Assembly (NCBI RefSeq): GCF_010015445.1
Contig: NC_053114.1
Coordinates: 23,755,079-23,819,078 of the forward strand
Direction of reading: 5' to 3'
From: Perca fluviatilis
Taxonomy: Eukaryota > Chordata > Actinopteri > Perciformes > Percidae
DNA: 64,000 nt
The notes beneath the pieces were generated by a model that saw only the letters and a program-made list of their open reading frames with translations, was not told where the DNA came from and did no database searches. This document shows, piece by piece, positions 42,023 to 53,265 of the stretch (the first letter of the stretch is position 1; each line of letters starts with the position of its first letter). The position numbers were made by a program, and so were the translations under genes.

Positions 42023-42492
42023 CAGGGGTCTTCAACGTTTTTTAGGCCAAAGACCCCTTAACTGAAACAGAGACTGAGCAGGGACTCGTACTACATACAG
42101 TATATTGTAAAAAAAAAATTTGCGTATTAAACTGGGCCCACAATAACTTTTTTAAATACGTTTTAAGTGCATAAGCTATTAAAATAAAAATTGTTGGCAT
42201 GATTTTATAAATTACGTTTTAATGTTAAATATACATGTAGCACAGTGAATCCTTATTACCTGTATCTGTGGATGGCTACCTTAGTGACATATAGGACAGT
42301 ATCAATAATGTCCCCCCACCCCCACACACACACAAATAAGCTGATTTATATTTGCTAATAATATGTTGGATTGTTAAGACATTTTCATTTATCTTTTTTA
42401 AACTTTCAAAAAATTAACAATAATTTGGTGGCCCTCCTGTAGTAACACTGAGGACCCCCTAGGAGTCACGGACCCCCTGTTGAAGATCTCTG
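42023..42492. mobile_element. hAT MITE, 470 bp, perfect 8-bp target duplication
   Basis: The ends caggggtcttcaac (42023) and gttgaagatctctg (42492) are inverted with two mismatches. ttttaaag is exact on both sides (42015-42022 and 42493-42500). The 8-bp duplication and the end sequence place it in the hAT superfamily. The sub-terminal ccaaagacccctta and ggaccccctaggagtc stretches are further imperfect inverse motifs. No transposase frame is present. Confidence 0.9.
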
Positions 42493-42500
42493 TTTTAAAG

Positions 42501-44100
<1,600 letters not shown>

Positions 44101-44111
44101 TATGTTGTTTT

Positions 44112-46156
44112 TCTGTAGGGGTCCAAGCCCGAGGGGGCATGGGAACCGCGTGTTGCAAGGCAACGCGGTTCACATCTCCAGCAGAGCATGGGAACCCTAT
44201 TTTTTTCTACTGATTATTCTTCTTCTTCTTCTCCGCCTAAAACTCCGACTACAGCCTAAACCGTACATGGTGGTGGGTTGCCATTTTCAGGACTGATCCA
44301 AAACCCTGCAAGGACCTCAGGCACAAAAATTGACCCAGAAAAAACCTGTTTGGCCCTATAACTCCCACACCGTACTTCCGACAGTCAAAAACCATACATC
44401 TACGCGTTCACTGGATCCAACTGAATCACGTGATATAGGCCACGCCCATTTCCACCTAGACTTTTATGCGTGAAAAATCACAATTTATCAAAAACCTACT
44501 TTTTCGAACTCCTCCTAGACTGTGCGACCGATCTGCACGAAACTTGGACCGTAGCATCTCCAGACTGACGTGTCTAAAAGTTATGGAAAGAATTGTTATA
44601 CGATAAAAATTGCGCATATGACGCACAAACTAATTTGTGTAGATAACTATGAAAACACCAACTTTGCCATATCTCAGCCAAAATAAATGCTATCAACGCC
44701 AAACTTTAGATTCTTCTTTGCCATGACCCTCTGGAGGTCCCCCATGCGTTTTACGAAAATTGGTCACTAGGGGGCGCTACAAGTACAAAAAGTTTATATC
44801 TGATGTACGGCTCATCTGATTTATACAAAATTTGATGGGTGCCATCAAGGGCCAATCCTGAGGCCAATCCTAGAGTGGAGTACTGAGGGGTCAAAGTGGG
44901 CGTGGCCTATGGGACCCAATGTGACCCAAGTCTAGATATACCACTTACACTAATGTGAACAACTTTAAATTTACAGGGTAGATGGACAATGGCCCATGGA
45001 CCACACCTACCAAAAATTGTGGACCACTAAGTGGCGCTGTAATGTTTTTTTGTCTTTAACTTCCACATTACACATCGCACAATAGAAATTCTTACATCCA
45101 CGTGTTCCTTGAATCAAGCTGAATTACCTGGTGTTTTCTTTGTCTTCCTAGCCCTTACAGAAGGTTTGTAATCCATACTGTTACATCCAAGATTGATACA
45201 CTGTGTGTAAGAAATGTTAATAGTTTGTCCATTATGAGTTATAATGTTCAATATGTTTATTTTTGCACTGGATGACTCAAAATATATAGAAACGCTATAA
45301 TCAACGTATAAGTGTTTTGCCCTGTTAATCAATGTTAATGGAATATTTGCAATGGGAATGTATCAAAGACCTTGCAGCTCACACTTCTCAATATTTACTG
45401 ATGTTTACCTCCTACCGCTACGTTTTGGTTTTTGCTCTTGCGTGCTCCCCTGGTGTTCTACAATAAAGAAACTTCTTAACCCACCTGACAAAGTTTCTAC
45501 AACCTTCACAGTGGACAAATGTAACTCTTTTCTCCCACTTTTTCAATCCAAAATCAACAGCATTCATATACGCTGATACCGTGCAATGAAACATTGCAGT
45601 TGGTGCTAAGTGGAGAGTCTGTCATAGTGTGATTGGTTATGTCGGTGGCATTGATTCTTAATTTACCACGAAGCTGATTGCGGTTACGTGTCAGTTAAAC
45701 TTCTCATCTCCAATCCTATCTGTATTTGTGAGAAGTGGCGCTGTCCTGTGTTGAAAGCCTACTTTACGGCTTTATTATCGAGTTAATAGGCTAAATATGC
45801 AAACAACTTTTGACTACTTTTTTTTTTTTAAACGACGTGCGTCCATCAATTGGCGCCTATGACACCATTGACAACAACCTGACCACCTCCCCTGCTCCTT
45901 CAACCACCACACCTGCCTACCCCCCTCCACCCTCTCAGTCACTCTCTCATTTCTCTCTGCTGTCCCCTGTGGTCAGGGGGGTTAAGATTGTTAAGTTTGT
46001 TTATAGTAGAGAATTGTTAAAGGTAGTCTGTATATGCATGGAGATGAACTGTTAACCACTACATTTGCAACGGCAGAGTACAGCAGACCTTGTGCATCAA
46101 ACCTCTCGATATTCACCAACGTTTGACCCCCCTACGCAATGCTTGCAGTTCTAGTT
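44112..46156 (+). mobile_element. Long unclassified repeat (teleost gggtccaagcccgag family), composite
   Basis: It begins near tagggg(tccaagcccgagg) at 44116 and includes an inverted gaaccgcg...cgcggttc motif at about 44145-44171, a ttcttcttcttct run, and a long AT/GC-mixed body. It appears to end near gcttgcagttctag (46142-46155). The 3'-terminal block ttctcaatatttactgatgttt (about 45380-45402) is echoed by tctcgatattcaccaacgttt (about 46106-46126). So either two related 3' ends are nested or one was duplicated. The end ...ctag followed by t, preceded by a gcaatgcttgc mini-hairpin, is Helitron-like. However, the 5' junction lacks the A that Helitron insertion expects, so the class stays open. 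Confidence 0.4.
45430..45985 (+). pseudogene. Fragment of LINE (L2/CR1-like) pre-RT coding region
   Basis: A plus-strand frame reads LLNPPDKVSTTFTVDKCNSF and continues to SKINSIHI (about 45470-45576). A later frame reads PAPSTTTPAYPPPPSQSLSHF (about 45890-45955). In fish L2-type LINEs the linker between endonuclease and RT has this composition: a short 'FNS...FFxxKI..I' segment, then a proline/serine-rich stretch before 'LSHFSPLS'. Stops and a frame change separate the pieces. It is embedded in the repeat at 44112-46156, probably as an insertion. Confidence 0.4.
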
Positions 46157-47099
46157 ATTTTTATTTTTTTGTTTATATTACTTTTGTTGTCATTCCCTCT
46201 TTCCATACAATTTTTTTTTTGTATTAATCTGAATAGCTTGTTTGTGTATTGACATTCACTTAGTTTTGTGTGGTATGGGACATACCACCCAAGCCAGTTC
46301 ATGTGTGAGAGTGTAAAAATCAGTCAAAGCTATCAGTGGCAGAAGAGAGTTCATTCATATCCTCTTTCCAACAGGAAACATATGGCCATACCAAACAGCA
46401 GCTTCATTCATCATAACAAACACTTTGTGCTATGTTAAATCTCATATACCTTATATGAAACACTAAAGTGGAATCTGGGATCATGAGCTGCTGAAGACAA
46501 TAACTTTTCATGGAGATATTGTCACTATAATGCTTCATTAGATGGTGTGGAGTGATGAGATTCTGTAATAAGATAATAATCTAATATTGGAGATACCAAA
46601 AATGCTTGACAAATGCATTTTAACTGACTAATTTGACTAATGGTCAATACGAATAAAGTCACATTTATCAACAAGAGACTTTCAAATAGTGAAGGATAGG
46701 AAGATCTGAAAAAAATTGTCCAACTTGTATTCTGAAAACCTTGATATACATTGTTTTTTTATAATTTGTATGTATATACTGTATATGTATGAATTAATGA
46801 AGGTATCATTGTCTCGGGTGTTTGTGGTTCGTCTCCTTCATTGATTGTCAGTTGCAGCCTGTGGCTTAAGTACAAAGATGCCTTTTATCATATTGTGAAT
46901 TTAATGGTTGAAACGTTGCTTTTTAAATGAACTTAATGCTTACAATGTGTAAACTGCTTTGTTTTACACCCCATTCTCTCTGCTGATATACATTCTGTAT
47001 ATAATGGTGTATATACGGTAAGTGACTGACCTTTAACAGTGAGACATACCACGTTATCTTTCACATTCAACAATAATGTCTCGTGTGTCATGATGTCTA
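46157..47099. other. Non-coding stretch without recognised gene
   Basis: AT-rich, with no domain-bearing frame. A short ttgtctcgggtgtttgtgg motif near 46810 is not assignable. Confidence 0.35.
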
Positions 47100-47145
47100 T
47101 TAAAAGGGGAGACTGTGTTTTGAGGGCTACACCCTGAAAAAGGCT
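47100..47145. repeat. Left part of an older repeat split by the DIRS insertion
   Basis: gggctacaccctgaaaaaggc(t) resembles the 'accctgaagaaggc...ttgtgccgaaacgcgt' phrase found in many teleost retroelement tails. The matching right half (ttgtgctgatatgcgtgggttgct) resumes at 52442, directly after the DIRS element. Confidence 0.45.
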
Positions 47146-47326
47146 GTTCTATTTCGTATAGGCTTCGCCCTCTAAGCCACGCTATGGGTTTATCCCTTCG
47201 CGCATGCGCAGTCGTGAAGATTTTCTTTCCCGCCCTTGCGTGCCGCACGGGCTTCAACTACGTCTGCAATTACTGTATAAAAACAGGGCGGACCCGTTGC
47301 TCTGCTCCCACTTTTTCTTCAAGCAA
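47146..47326 (+). repeat. Left inverted terminal repeat of the DIRS element
   Basis: From gttctatttcgtatagg inward, this region is inverted at about 52229-52438, including aagccacgctatgggttta and ttgcgtgccgcacgggctt. The left copy is shorter at its outer end than the right, as expected for DIRS elements. A tataaaaa box (about 47275-47282) lies about 55 bp before the gag ATG and may serve transcription from within the terminal repeat. Confidence 0.9.
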
Positions 47327-47334
47327 GAGCAGTT

Positions 47335-48881
47335 ATGAAGAAGGTAATGAAGACTACCAGCTCCAGCGGCGTCCGCCTCTGCCCCTCCTGCGAGGCCGGC
47401 TACATCTTCTCGCCGGACCTCCACCCCCGCTGCGAAACCTGCCTCGGCGCCTCTCACGCCGGCAAGGCTCTCACCTCCGACGCCTCCTGCCCGTTCTGCG
47501 CCCGCCTGCCTTCTAAAGAGCTTCAATGGCGGGCGGACGCTTTTCTGGCCTTTGAGGTTGACGGAGAGGGGGATGGCAGCTGGGCGGACCGACGTGACAC
47601 CGTCGACGCCCTGGAACCGCTGGAAGAGGGCGTCTTCGACAGGCACGAGTCCGATGACTCGTCTCCCCCGAACGACGACTCTCTCACCGGTTTTCCTTCC
47701 TCCCCACTGGGAGGACTGGATCTGGAGACAGGGATCGATGCCTTTCCGCTACGGCTCTCCCAGTCTCCAGAACGGCCAGGGGCACCGCCTCAGCGGTCTT
47801 CCCCTCTGCCGCAGGTGGCTCCACCCTCCACCACCAAGGCTCTTTTTATGGACCTGCCGGAAATCATAAAACGGGCGGCGGACCAAAGGGGCATAGCGCT
47901 TCCAGCGGAGCCTCCCAGCCCCTCTCGCGGCCTCCTGAGCGGTGACATCTACTCTCAGGAGCCGCCCGTCAAACGGGGCACCACTCCGGGCCGCTTCCGC
48001 GGGCTTCGGGCCGTTCGTGGAGGAGGCTCTCTCTCAGCCAGGGAAACTGAGGGCGCCAGTCTCGCGCTATGCCCTGTTCACACGGGTTCATGGCGACACA
48101 GAGGCAGGCTTTCCTTCGGTCCACCCTCTGGAGCAGAGCCTGGCGTCGATCCTGCTTCCGAAGGCTACCTTCTTCGGCCACCGGAAGCTGACCCCCTGTC
48201 CCCCCAGGACCAGGTTTGCGCCCCAGTCACTGACCGGTCTCACCAGTGTGCGGCCCAGGGCTTAGCGGCGCAAAACAACATAGCCTTGCTAGCCTCCGCC
48301 GTCTCCGCCATGGCCACCAACCCGGATGCGCTCCGGAGCTAGCCACGGAGATCGGCAAGGCTATGACCGCCATCCTCACCCTCACCACGGCGACCACGGT
48401 GGCGTTGTCGAGGATCCAGGCGTGGCAGACTGTGGCCCAGCGAAATATCTGGCTCCACATGTCACAGCTACCCACGGAAGTCAGGCGCAAGCTTCTGTAC
48501 GGTCCCATAGCTCCCAATGGACTATTTGGACCTCGTCTACAGACAGCCACGTCCCACCTCCACCAGGCAGCCGAAGAAGCGGAGTGGCTACGGCGGCTTG
48601 GGTCCTGGAAGGCGGCGCCTCAACAACAGCGCCACCACTCCACCAACCGCCATAAGAGGAAACGCCCCACAGCCTCTGCTGCGGCTGCGCCCTCCCAGGC
48701 TTCGACCTCCGCCCCCCCGCCTGCCCCACCGCAGCGACAGGCTTCACAGGGCCGGAGGATCATGAAGGCGGCTCCCACCTGGTCTAACCCGCCCCCGGAG
48801 CCACCCACCAAGCAGCGGCGACGGTGGCAATGGCGGGGCGCGGGGAACGTCTGTCCTCCCACGGTTGAAAACCGGAAATGA
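47335..48881 (+). pseudogene. DIRS gag-like ORF1, frame-disrupted
   Basis: The ATG at 47335 follows the terminal repeat directly. The N-terminus has paired cysteines (C16/C19, C33/C36, H41, C52/C55), a zinc-binding pattern seen at the start of vertebrate DIRS ORF1. The rest is acidic, then Pro/Ser-rich, and ends in a basic, Pro-rich tail (HKRKRPTAS and onward). The first frame ends at 48342. The gag-like text appears to move to the +1 frame at about 47990-48265 (VEEALSQP, ALFTRVHGD), back to the first frame (LAAQNNIALLASAV), then to a third frame from about 48330 to the stop at 48879-48881. At least three frame changes are inferred. The terminal tga overlaps the ATG of the RT frame in an ATGA arrangement. 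Confidence 0.75.
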
Positions 48882-50692
48882 CCCGCCACCCTTTCGACAG
48901 GGCCCTACCATGGGCTGGGCGACACGTTCTACCCACGTCTCGCCCAGCGGCGGGACGGGCTCTGCGCTTCCTGCTAGCTATGTCTGTGAACAACACACAG
49001 ACATGCGCGCACCCGCTTTCAGAGCACAGCGCGGCATGGATCAGACTGACACACATGGACTTGTGGATGTCAAAACTGATATCACGGGGCTACACACTCC
49101 AGTTCGCCTCCCCCCCCCCCGCTTTGCGGCGTTGTATGTGGTCAGTCAGTGGATCAAATCGGCACCGTCAAAGGGATCCAGTCTCAACGGAGAATAATGG
49201 TACTCCATCTGACTATGCTATCAAACGTGTGTTGGAATGCGTGCGCCACCAAGAGTGGTTTACATCCGTGGATCTGAAAGACACTTACTTTCACATCCAA
49301 GTCATCTCCAGACACAGGAAATTCCTGCGCTTCTTTTTCCAAGGGGCTCACTTTCAGTACAACCGACTGCCATTCGGTTACTCACTGGCCCCTCGCACTT
49401 TTTCCAAGTGCATGGAGACGGCACTTCAGCCGTTGCGGAAAAAAGGCATCAGAGTCCTGTTTTATCTGGACGATTTGCTCATCCTGGCTCCCTCTCGGGA
49501 AACGGCGGCGCTACAAACCGTGTACGTCCTGCAGCACCTGCAGACACTCGGTTTCGCCATAAACTGGCAGAAAAGCGCATTGGTTCCCTCACAATCGATA
49601 GTTTATCTGGGCGTAGTGCTAAACTCGATTGTTATGAGGGCCAGGCTGTCAATGGCGAGGCAAGATGCGCTGCTTTCTCTCCTGTCGCGCATCATGCCCC
49701 GCGCAAAGGTGTCAGCGCTGTCTATCATGCGCCTTCTTGGCATGATGTCCGCGGGCTACATGATAGTACCCCTGGGGCTTCTCCACATGAGAAAAATCCA
49801 GAGGTGGTTCCTTCGTCAGCGCGTCGACCCCATACGCCACAAGTGGCGAATGCTGACTATTCCTCCCTCTCTGCAGTCAGACCTGTCATACTGGGGAAAC
49901 CCCCAGACCCTGTCAGCTGGGGTTCCCCTGGGCAGAGTGACGTCATACGTGACAGTGTACACGGATGCGTCCCTCACTGGCTGGGGAGGAATGTGCGAAT
50001 CACAGGTGGTGGGAGGGGAATGGCCTCCTCCTCCCCTCCCACACATAAACTGCCTGGAGCTGTCCACGGTGCTGAAGGTCTTGAAGCACTTCGCCCCGAG
50101 GGTAGCAGGGAGACATGTTGTAGTACAGACAGACAATGTCACAGCAGCGACGTTCATAAATCGCCAGGGCGGCGTACGCTCGGCCCGGCTATTGGAAATA
50201 GCCAGGAGCCTCCTACTGTGGTCTCACCGTCATCTGCTGTCCCTCAGGGCCGTCCACATCCCCGGGATACTAAACCGGGCGGCAGACCTAATGTCGAGGG
50301 GGGGACCCTCTCACAACGAGTGGAAATTGAATCCCACTATCGTTCGGAAGCTGTGGAGCAGGTTCGGAGAAGCGGAGGTGGACCTGTTCGCCTCATGAGA
50401 AAACACACAGTGCGCTCTGTGGTTTTCCTTGAGCTCACGGGACAACCCACCCCTGGGCGCGGATTCTTTCTCCCACCATCCCTGGCCCAGAACCCTCCTA
50501 TACGCTTTCCCCCGGGTCCCTCGCATCCCTCGCCTCCTGGAACGCATCCAGGAGGAAGGCCTGTCGGTCATCCTGGTGGCACCGGAGCGCACGAAGCATC
50601 CTGGTTCCCGACGCTGGTCCAGCTGCTGGCGGCTCCCCCCTGGCAATTGCCGTGGCGCGAGGACGCCCTGTCACAGCTGGACGGCGCGATAG
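48878..50692 (+). pseudogene. DIRS reverse transcriptase / RNase H / methyltransferase-like ORF, defective
   Basis: The first 506 codons carry RT and RNase H. RT motif A is SVDLKD (Asp132), followed by RLPFGYSLAPRTF, and the catalytic YLDD box at residues 196-199. RNase H shows TDAS (Asp363), LEL (Glu394), QTDN (Asp419) and HIPG...NRAADLMS (Asp470), so all four acidic residues are retained. The family's finger region before motif A, with its usual basic VPKK-type block, is missing between about 49130 and 49210, consistent with an internal deletion. A TGA at 50396-50398 interrupts the frame. The same frame continues with ENTQCALWF, WPRTLLYAFP and RLLERIQEEG, typical of the C-terminal DAM-like domain of DIRS, to 50692. 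The TGA is one C-to-T change from a CGA arginine codon, as CpG deamination produces. Confidence 0.88.
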
Positions 50693-51770
50693 CCCACCCC
50701 CCGGTGATAACCCAGCGACTGTGGGGCTGGCTGCTGAGCGGGAACGCTTGCAGAGGTTAGGCTTGCCACCTGCCGTGGTGCGCACCATTCAGAGCGCGAG
50801 AGCTCCCTCGACAACAGCGTGTTACGCGGCGCGTTGGTCCGCTTTCCAACGCTGGTGCACGGAGAGGGGGTCAGACCCCATATCGTGCCCCCTGCCCGTC
50901 GTACTGACTTATCTCCAAACACTGGTAGATAACGACTTGGCCCCATCCACGGTCAAGGCCTACGCGGCGGCCATTTCATCTTGCCACGAAGGCTATGGAG
51001 AGAGAACGGTTTTTGCGCACCCCCTGGTAAAACGTTTTTTGAAAGGGGTCAGAAGGCAGAAACCCGCCGTGCGTTCTCTCACGCCCCAATGGGATCTGGC
51101 CCTGGTACTCCGAGCTCTGGGGAAGCCCCCTTTCGAGCCCCTGACACAAGCCCCTCTCAGGTTGCTGTCTCTAAAAACGGCGCTCCTCCTTGCACTGACA
51201 TCAGTCAAGCGAGTGAGCGACTTATGTGCGCTGTCAGTCTCGCCGTCCTGTCTCTCAATCAGAGGGGACGGGAGCGCAGCCACCCTACAGCCCAACCCTT
51301 CCTTCACACCAAAATTTTTAACAAATTCCTTTCGGTCGAGGGTTTTTTCCCACCAGGGTTGTTTTCCCCCCGCCTCATAACAACGACGCGGAGGAGGCTT
51401 CCCACAGATTGTGCCCGGTGCGTGCATTATCACAGTATGTTTTACGCACGGCGGACATAAGGCGGACACAGCAGCTGTTTGTTCACTACAGGGAACACTC
51501 CCAAGGGGTGGCCCTGTCGAAACAACGCCTGTCCCACTGGCTATCACCCAGGCCTATAACACGGAGGGGGCGGAGCCCCCCCAGGGCATTCGGGCACATT
51601 CTACACGGGCTCTGTCTGCATCGACAGCCCTGTTCAGAGGCATGTCAGTGTCCGAAATCTGTGCAGCGGCCTCTTGGGCATCTCCATGCCCTTTCATCCG
51701 CTTCTATTTGTGGGATGTGTCTGAGCCCTCCCTGACTCACTCGGTCCTCTCTTCTCACAACGACGAATGA
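50652..51770 (+). pseudogene. DIRS tyrosine recombinase (YR), two frameshifts
   Basis: This frame overlaps the end of the RT/MTase frame by about 40 bp. The N-terminal part has the SAM-like arm (ARAPSTTACYAARWSAFQRW, PSTVKAYAAAIS). The first catalytic Arg is in LTSVKRVSDL (51210-51212). The frame terminates at 51378-51380, just after a run of six C's (51366-51371), where a one-base slip moves the sequence to the next frame (CPVRALSQYVL, QLFVHYREHSQG). Near 51541-51545 a second lesion returns it to the original frame. That part holds the HxxR box (His 51597-51599, Arg 51606-51608) and the nucleophile Tyr (51705-51707) in FIRFYLWDV, ending at 51770. All R-H-R-Y catalytic residues are present but not in one frame. 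No ATG starts it, so expression by overlap or frameshifting is likely in intact relatives. Confidence 0.88.
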
Positions 51771-52100
51771 GGCCCCGTCGTATGTATAATTGTATATATT
51801 ATGTACATATATATATGTTTTGTCACTATTATACAATCACGACATGTGCCGCTTTATGTTTTCTTCTGCCCCCTCCCCTCCCCCCCTACACTGGGTGTCT
51901 GGGTGTCCCATAATTATCAATCATGTATTTCCCTCATCAATCATGCACGCCTGCATTCTCGGCTTGGGCTTTCAGCCAGCTAACAGGTCGTTGCCATGGC
52001 AGCACATGAGAGTTAAGTGACAGTAAGGGAAAATAAGTTAGTCTATGTTCCACTTGTGGGATCTGTCGCAGGTGGCATTGACTACATCAGCTTTGCCCTA
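51771..52100 (+). other. DIRS 3' untranslated segment
   Basis: An AT-rich stretch with tatatat runs and a C-rich tract lies between the recombinase stop and the internal complementary region. No frame is supported. Confidence 0.6.
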
Positions 52101-52190
52101 ACCCATAGCGTGGCTTAGAGGGCGAAGCCTATACGAAATAGAACGATAGTTACGTTATTGTAACTCCAGATTCTATGAGTATAGGCGTAG
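52101..52190. repeat. DIRS internal complementary region (ICR)
   Basis: It consists of two halves. 52101-52144 is the exact reverse complement of the element's left end (47146-47189). 52145-52190 is the near-exact reverse complement of the element's right end (about 52393-52438). They meet at gaac|gatagtt, so the ICR spells the junction of a circularised element. In the DIRS replication model the ICR templates joining of the two ends when the circle forms. The single difference seen in the right half is g versus a in ataggc(g/a)tagcc. Confidence 0.9.
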
Positions 52191-52228
52191 CCCTCTAAGA
52201 TTCGGGCCACCTGCTCCTATTGCATTAG

Positions 52229-52438
52229 CTGAAGAAAAAGCTGATGTTGGGAGCAGAGCAACGGGGGGTCGCCATGTTTTTATACAGTAATTGCGGACGT
52301 AGTTGAAGCCCGTGCGGCACGCAAGGGCGGGAAAGAAAATCTTCACGACTGCGCATGTGCGAAGGGATAAACCCATAGCGTGGCTTAGAGGGCTATGCCT
52401 ATACTCATAGAATCTGGAGTTACAATAACGTAACTATC
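52229..52438 (-). repeat. Right inverted terminal repeat of the DIRS element (extended end)
   Basis: Its reverse complement matches 47146-47326 with scattered differences (catgcgcag is shared; cgcg in the left copy is cgca here). It extends about 35 bp further outward than the left copy. The outermost bases are ...aataacgtaactatc. Two stem-forming copies of the outer sequence exist, here and in the ICR, about 200 bp apart, so this end can also fold on itself. Confidence 0.9.
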
Positions 52439-52558
52439 GCTTTGTGCTGATATGCGTGGGTTGCTGCCCAGTTCTATTTTTTATGTAAAATTATGATATG
52501 AAATAGCCATCTAAATAAAGACTTTTTCAATTTCTTTTACAAAAAGAGTGCCTTGGAC
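52439..52558. repeat. Right part of the older repeat split by the DIRS insertion
   Basis: It resumes as gctttgtgctgatatgcgtg and ends with an aataaagactttttcaat motif typical of a retroelement 3' end. Joined conceptually to 47100-47145 it is one older element. The L2-like fragment begins just after it. Confidence 0.45.
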
Positions 52559-52559
52559 C

Positions 52560-53265
52560 ATAACAAAAACATAACAAAACAAAACGAGCAAACAAAAAAA
52601 GTAGAACAAAACAAGATACAGATGAAAAGGGGAGGGGGGCAGGTGGACTATGGGTAGGCTGAGGTGAAGAGATGGGTCTTGAGATGGTGAGGGACTCAGA
52701 GGTGCGGATCTCTTGGGGGAGGGAGTTCCAGAGCCTGGGAGCTGCTCTGGAGAAGGCTCTGTCCCCAAAACAGCGCAGGTTGGACTTTTGGATGGAGAGG
52801 AGACCGGCTGAGGTGGATCTGAGGGACCGTGAGGGTTGGTAGGGGAAGGAGGTCAGTGAGGGTATGAGGGGGCCAAATGGTGGAGGGCTTTATAGGTGAG
52901 GACCAGGATTTTGTAGGTGATCCGTTGGGAAATGGGAAGCCAGTGGAGTTGTTTTAGGACTGGAGTGATGTGGTGCCAGGATTTGGAGCAGGTAATGTGG
53001 GGCGCGGCTGAGTTCTGGACCAGTTGGAGTCGGTTGATGTTGGTAGAGCTGATGCCGAGGAGAAGTGAGTTGCAGTAGTCCAGTCGGGAGGAGATGAAGG
53101 CGTGAATGAGTCTTTCAGCAGCGGGGGGTGTGAGAGAGGGTCTGATTTTGGCGATGTTGCGGAGGTGAAAGAAGGAGGTTTTAATGACTTGACGGATGTG
53201 AGGCTCAAGGGAGAGGGTGGAATCAAAGATAACGCCAAGGTTGCGGGCCTGGGGAGATGGGGTAC
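52560..53265 (-). pseudogene. L2-like LINE reverse transcriptase, 3' fragment (minus strand)
   Basis: The minus strand encodes, in order, NLGVIFDSTLSLEPHIRQV, KTSFFHLRNIAKI, AAERLIHAFISSRLDYCNSLL, RLQLVQNSAA, HHITPVLKQLHWLPISQRI and YKILVLTYKALHHLAPSY (about 53245 down to 52860). These are the thumb and C-terminal motifs of teleost L2-type LINE RT. The frame then decays toward 52560. The catalytic palm is absent, so this is a 5'-truncated copy, as LINE retroposition usually leaves. The plus strand of the same region gives the 68-codon spurious frame at 53102-53308. It matches the plus-strand LINE at 62964-64000 at motif level but is a different subfamily. Confidence 0.85.

Larger units (their letters stand above)
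47146..52438 (+). mobile_element. DIRS-type tyrosine-recombinase retrotransposon (defective copy)
   Basis: The element is about 5.29 kb and has the full DIRS architecture. In order: a left inverted repeat; a gag-like frame with a Cys-rich N-terminus; a frame with RT, RNase H and a methyltransferase-like tail; an overlapping tyrosine recombinase frame; an internal complementary region; and a longer right inverted repeat. DIRS elements replicate through a circular DNA that the recombinase integrates, without an integrase or LTRs. The body is clearly more GC- and CpG-rich than the flanking DNA. Each gene carries lesions (see separate entries), so this copy is not autonomous. It lies in an older repeat, with gct on both flanks (47143-47145 and 52439-52441). 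Confidence 0.93.

Noticed and set aside
49237..50760. 507-codon plus-strand frame overlapping the RT
   Set aside because: It is rich in Pro, Arg, Gly and His, with no motifs. The overlapping frame carries RT and RNase H catalytic residues, so this is a GC-rich shadow frame.
47146..52438. LTR retrotransposon or endogenous retrovirus
   Set aside because: Ends are inverted rather than direct, there is no integrase or protease, and a tyrosine recombinase is present. This is DIRS-type.
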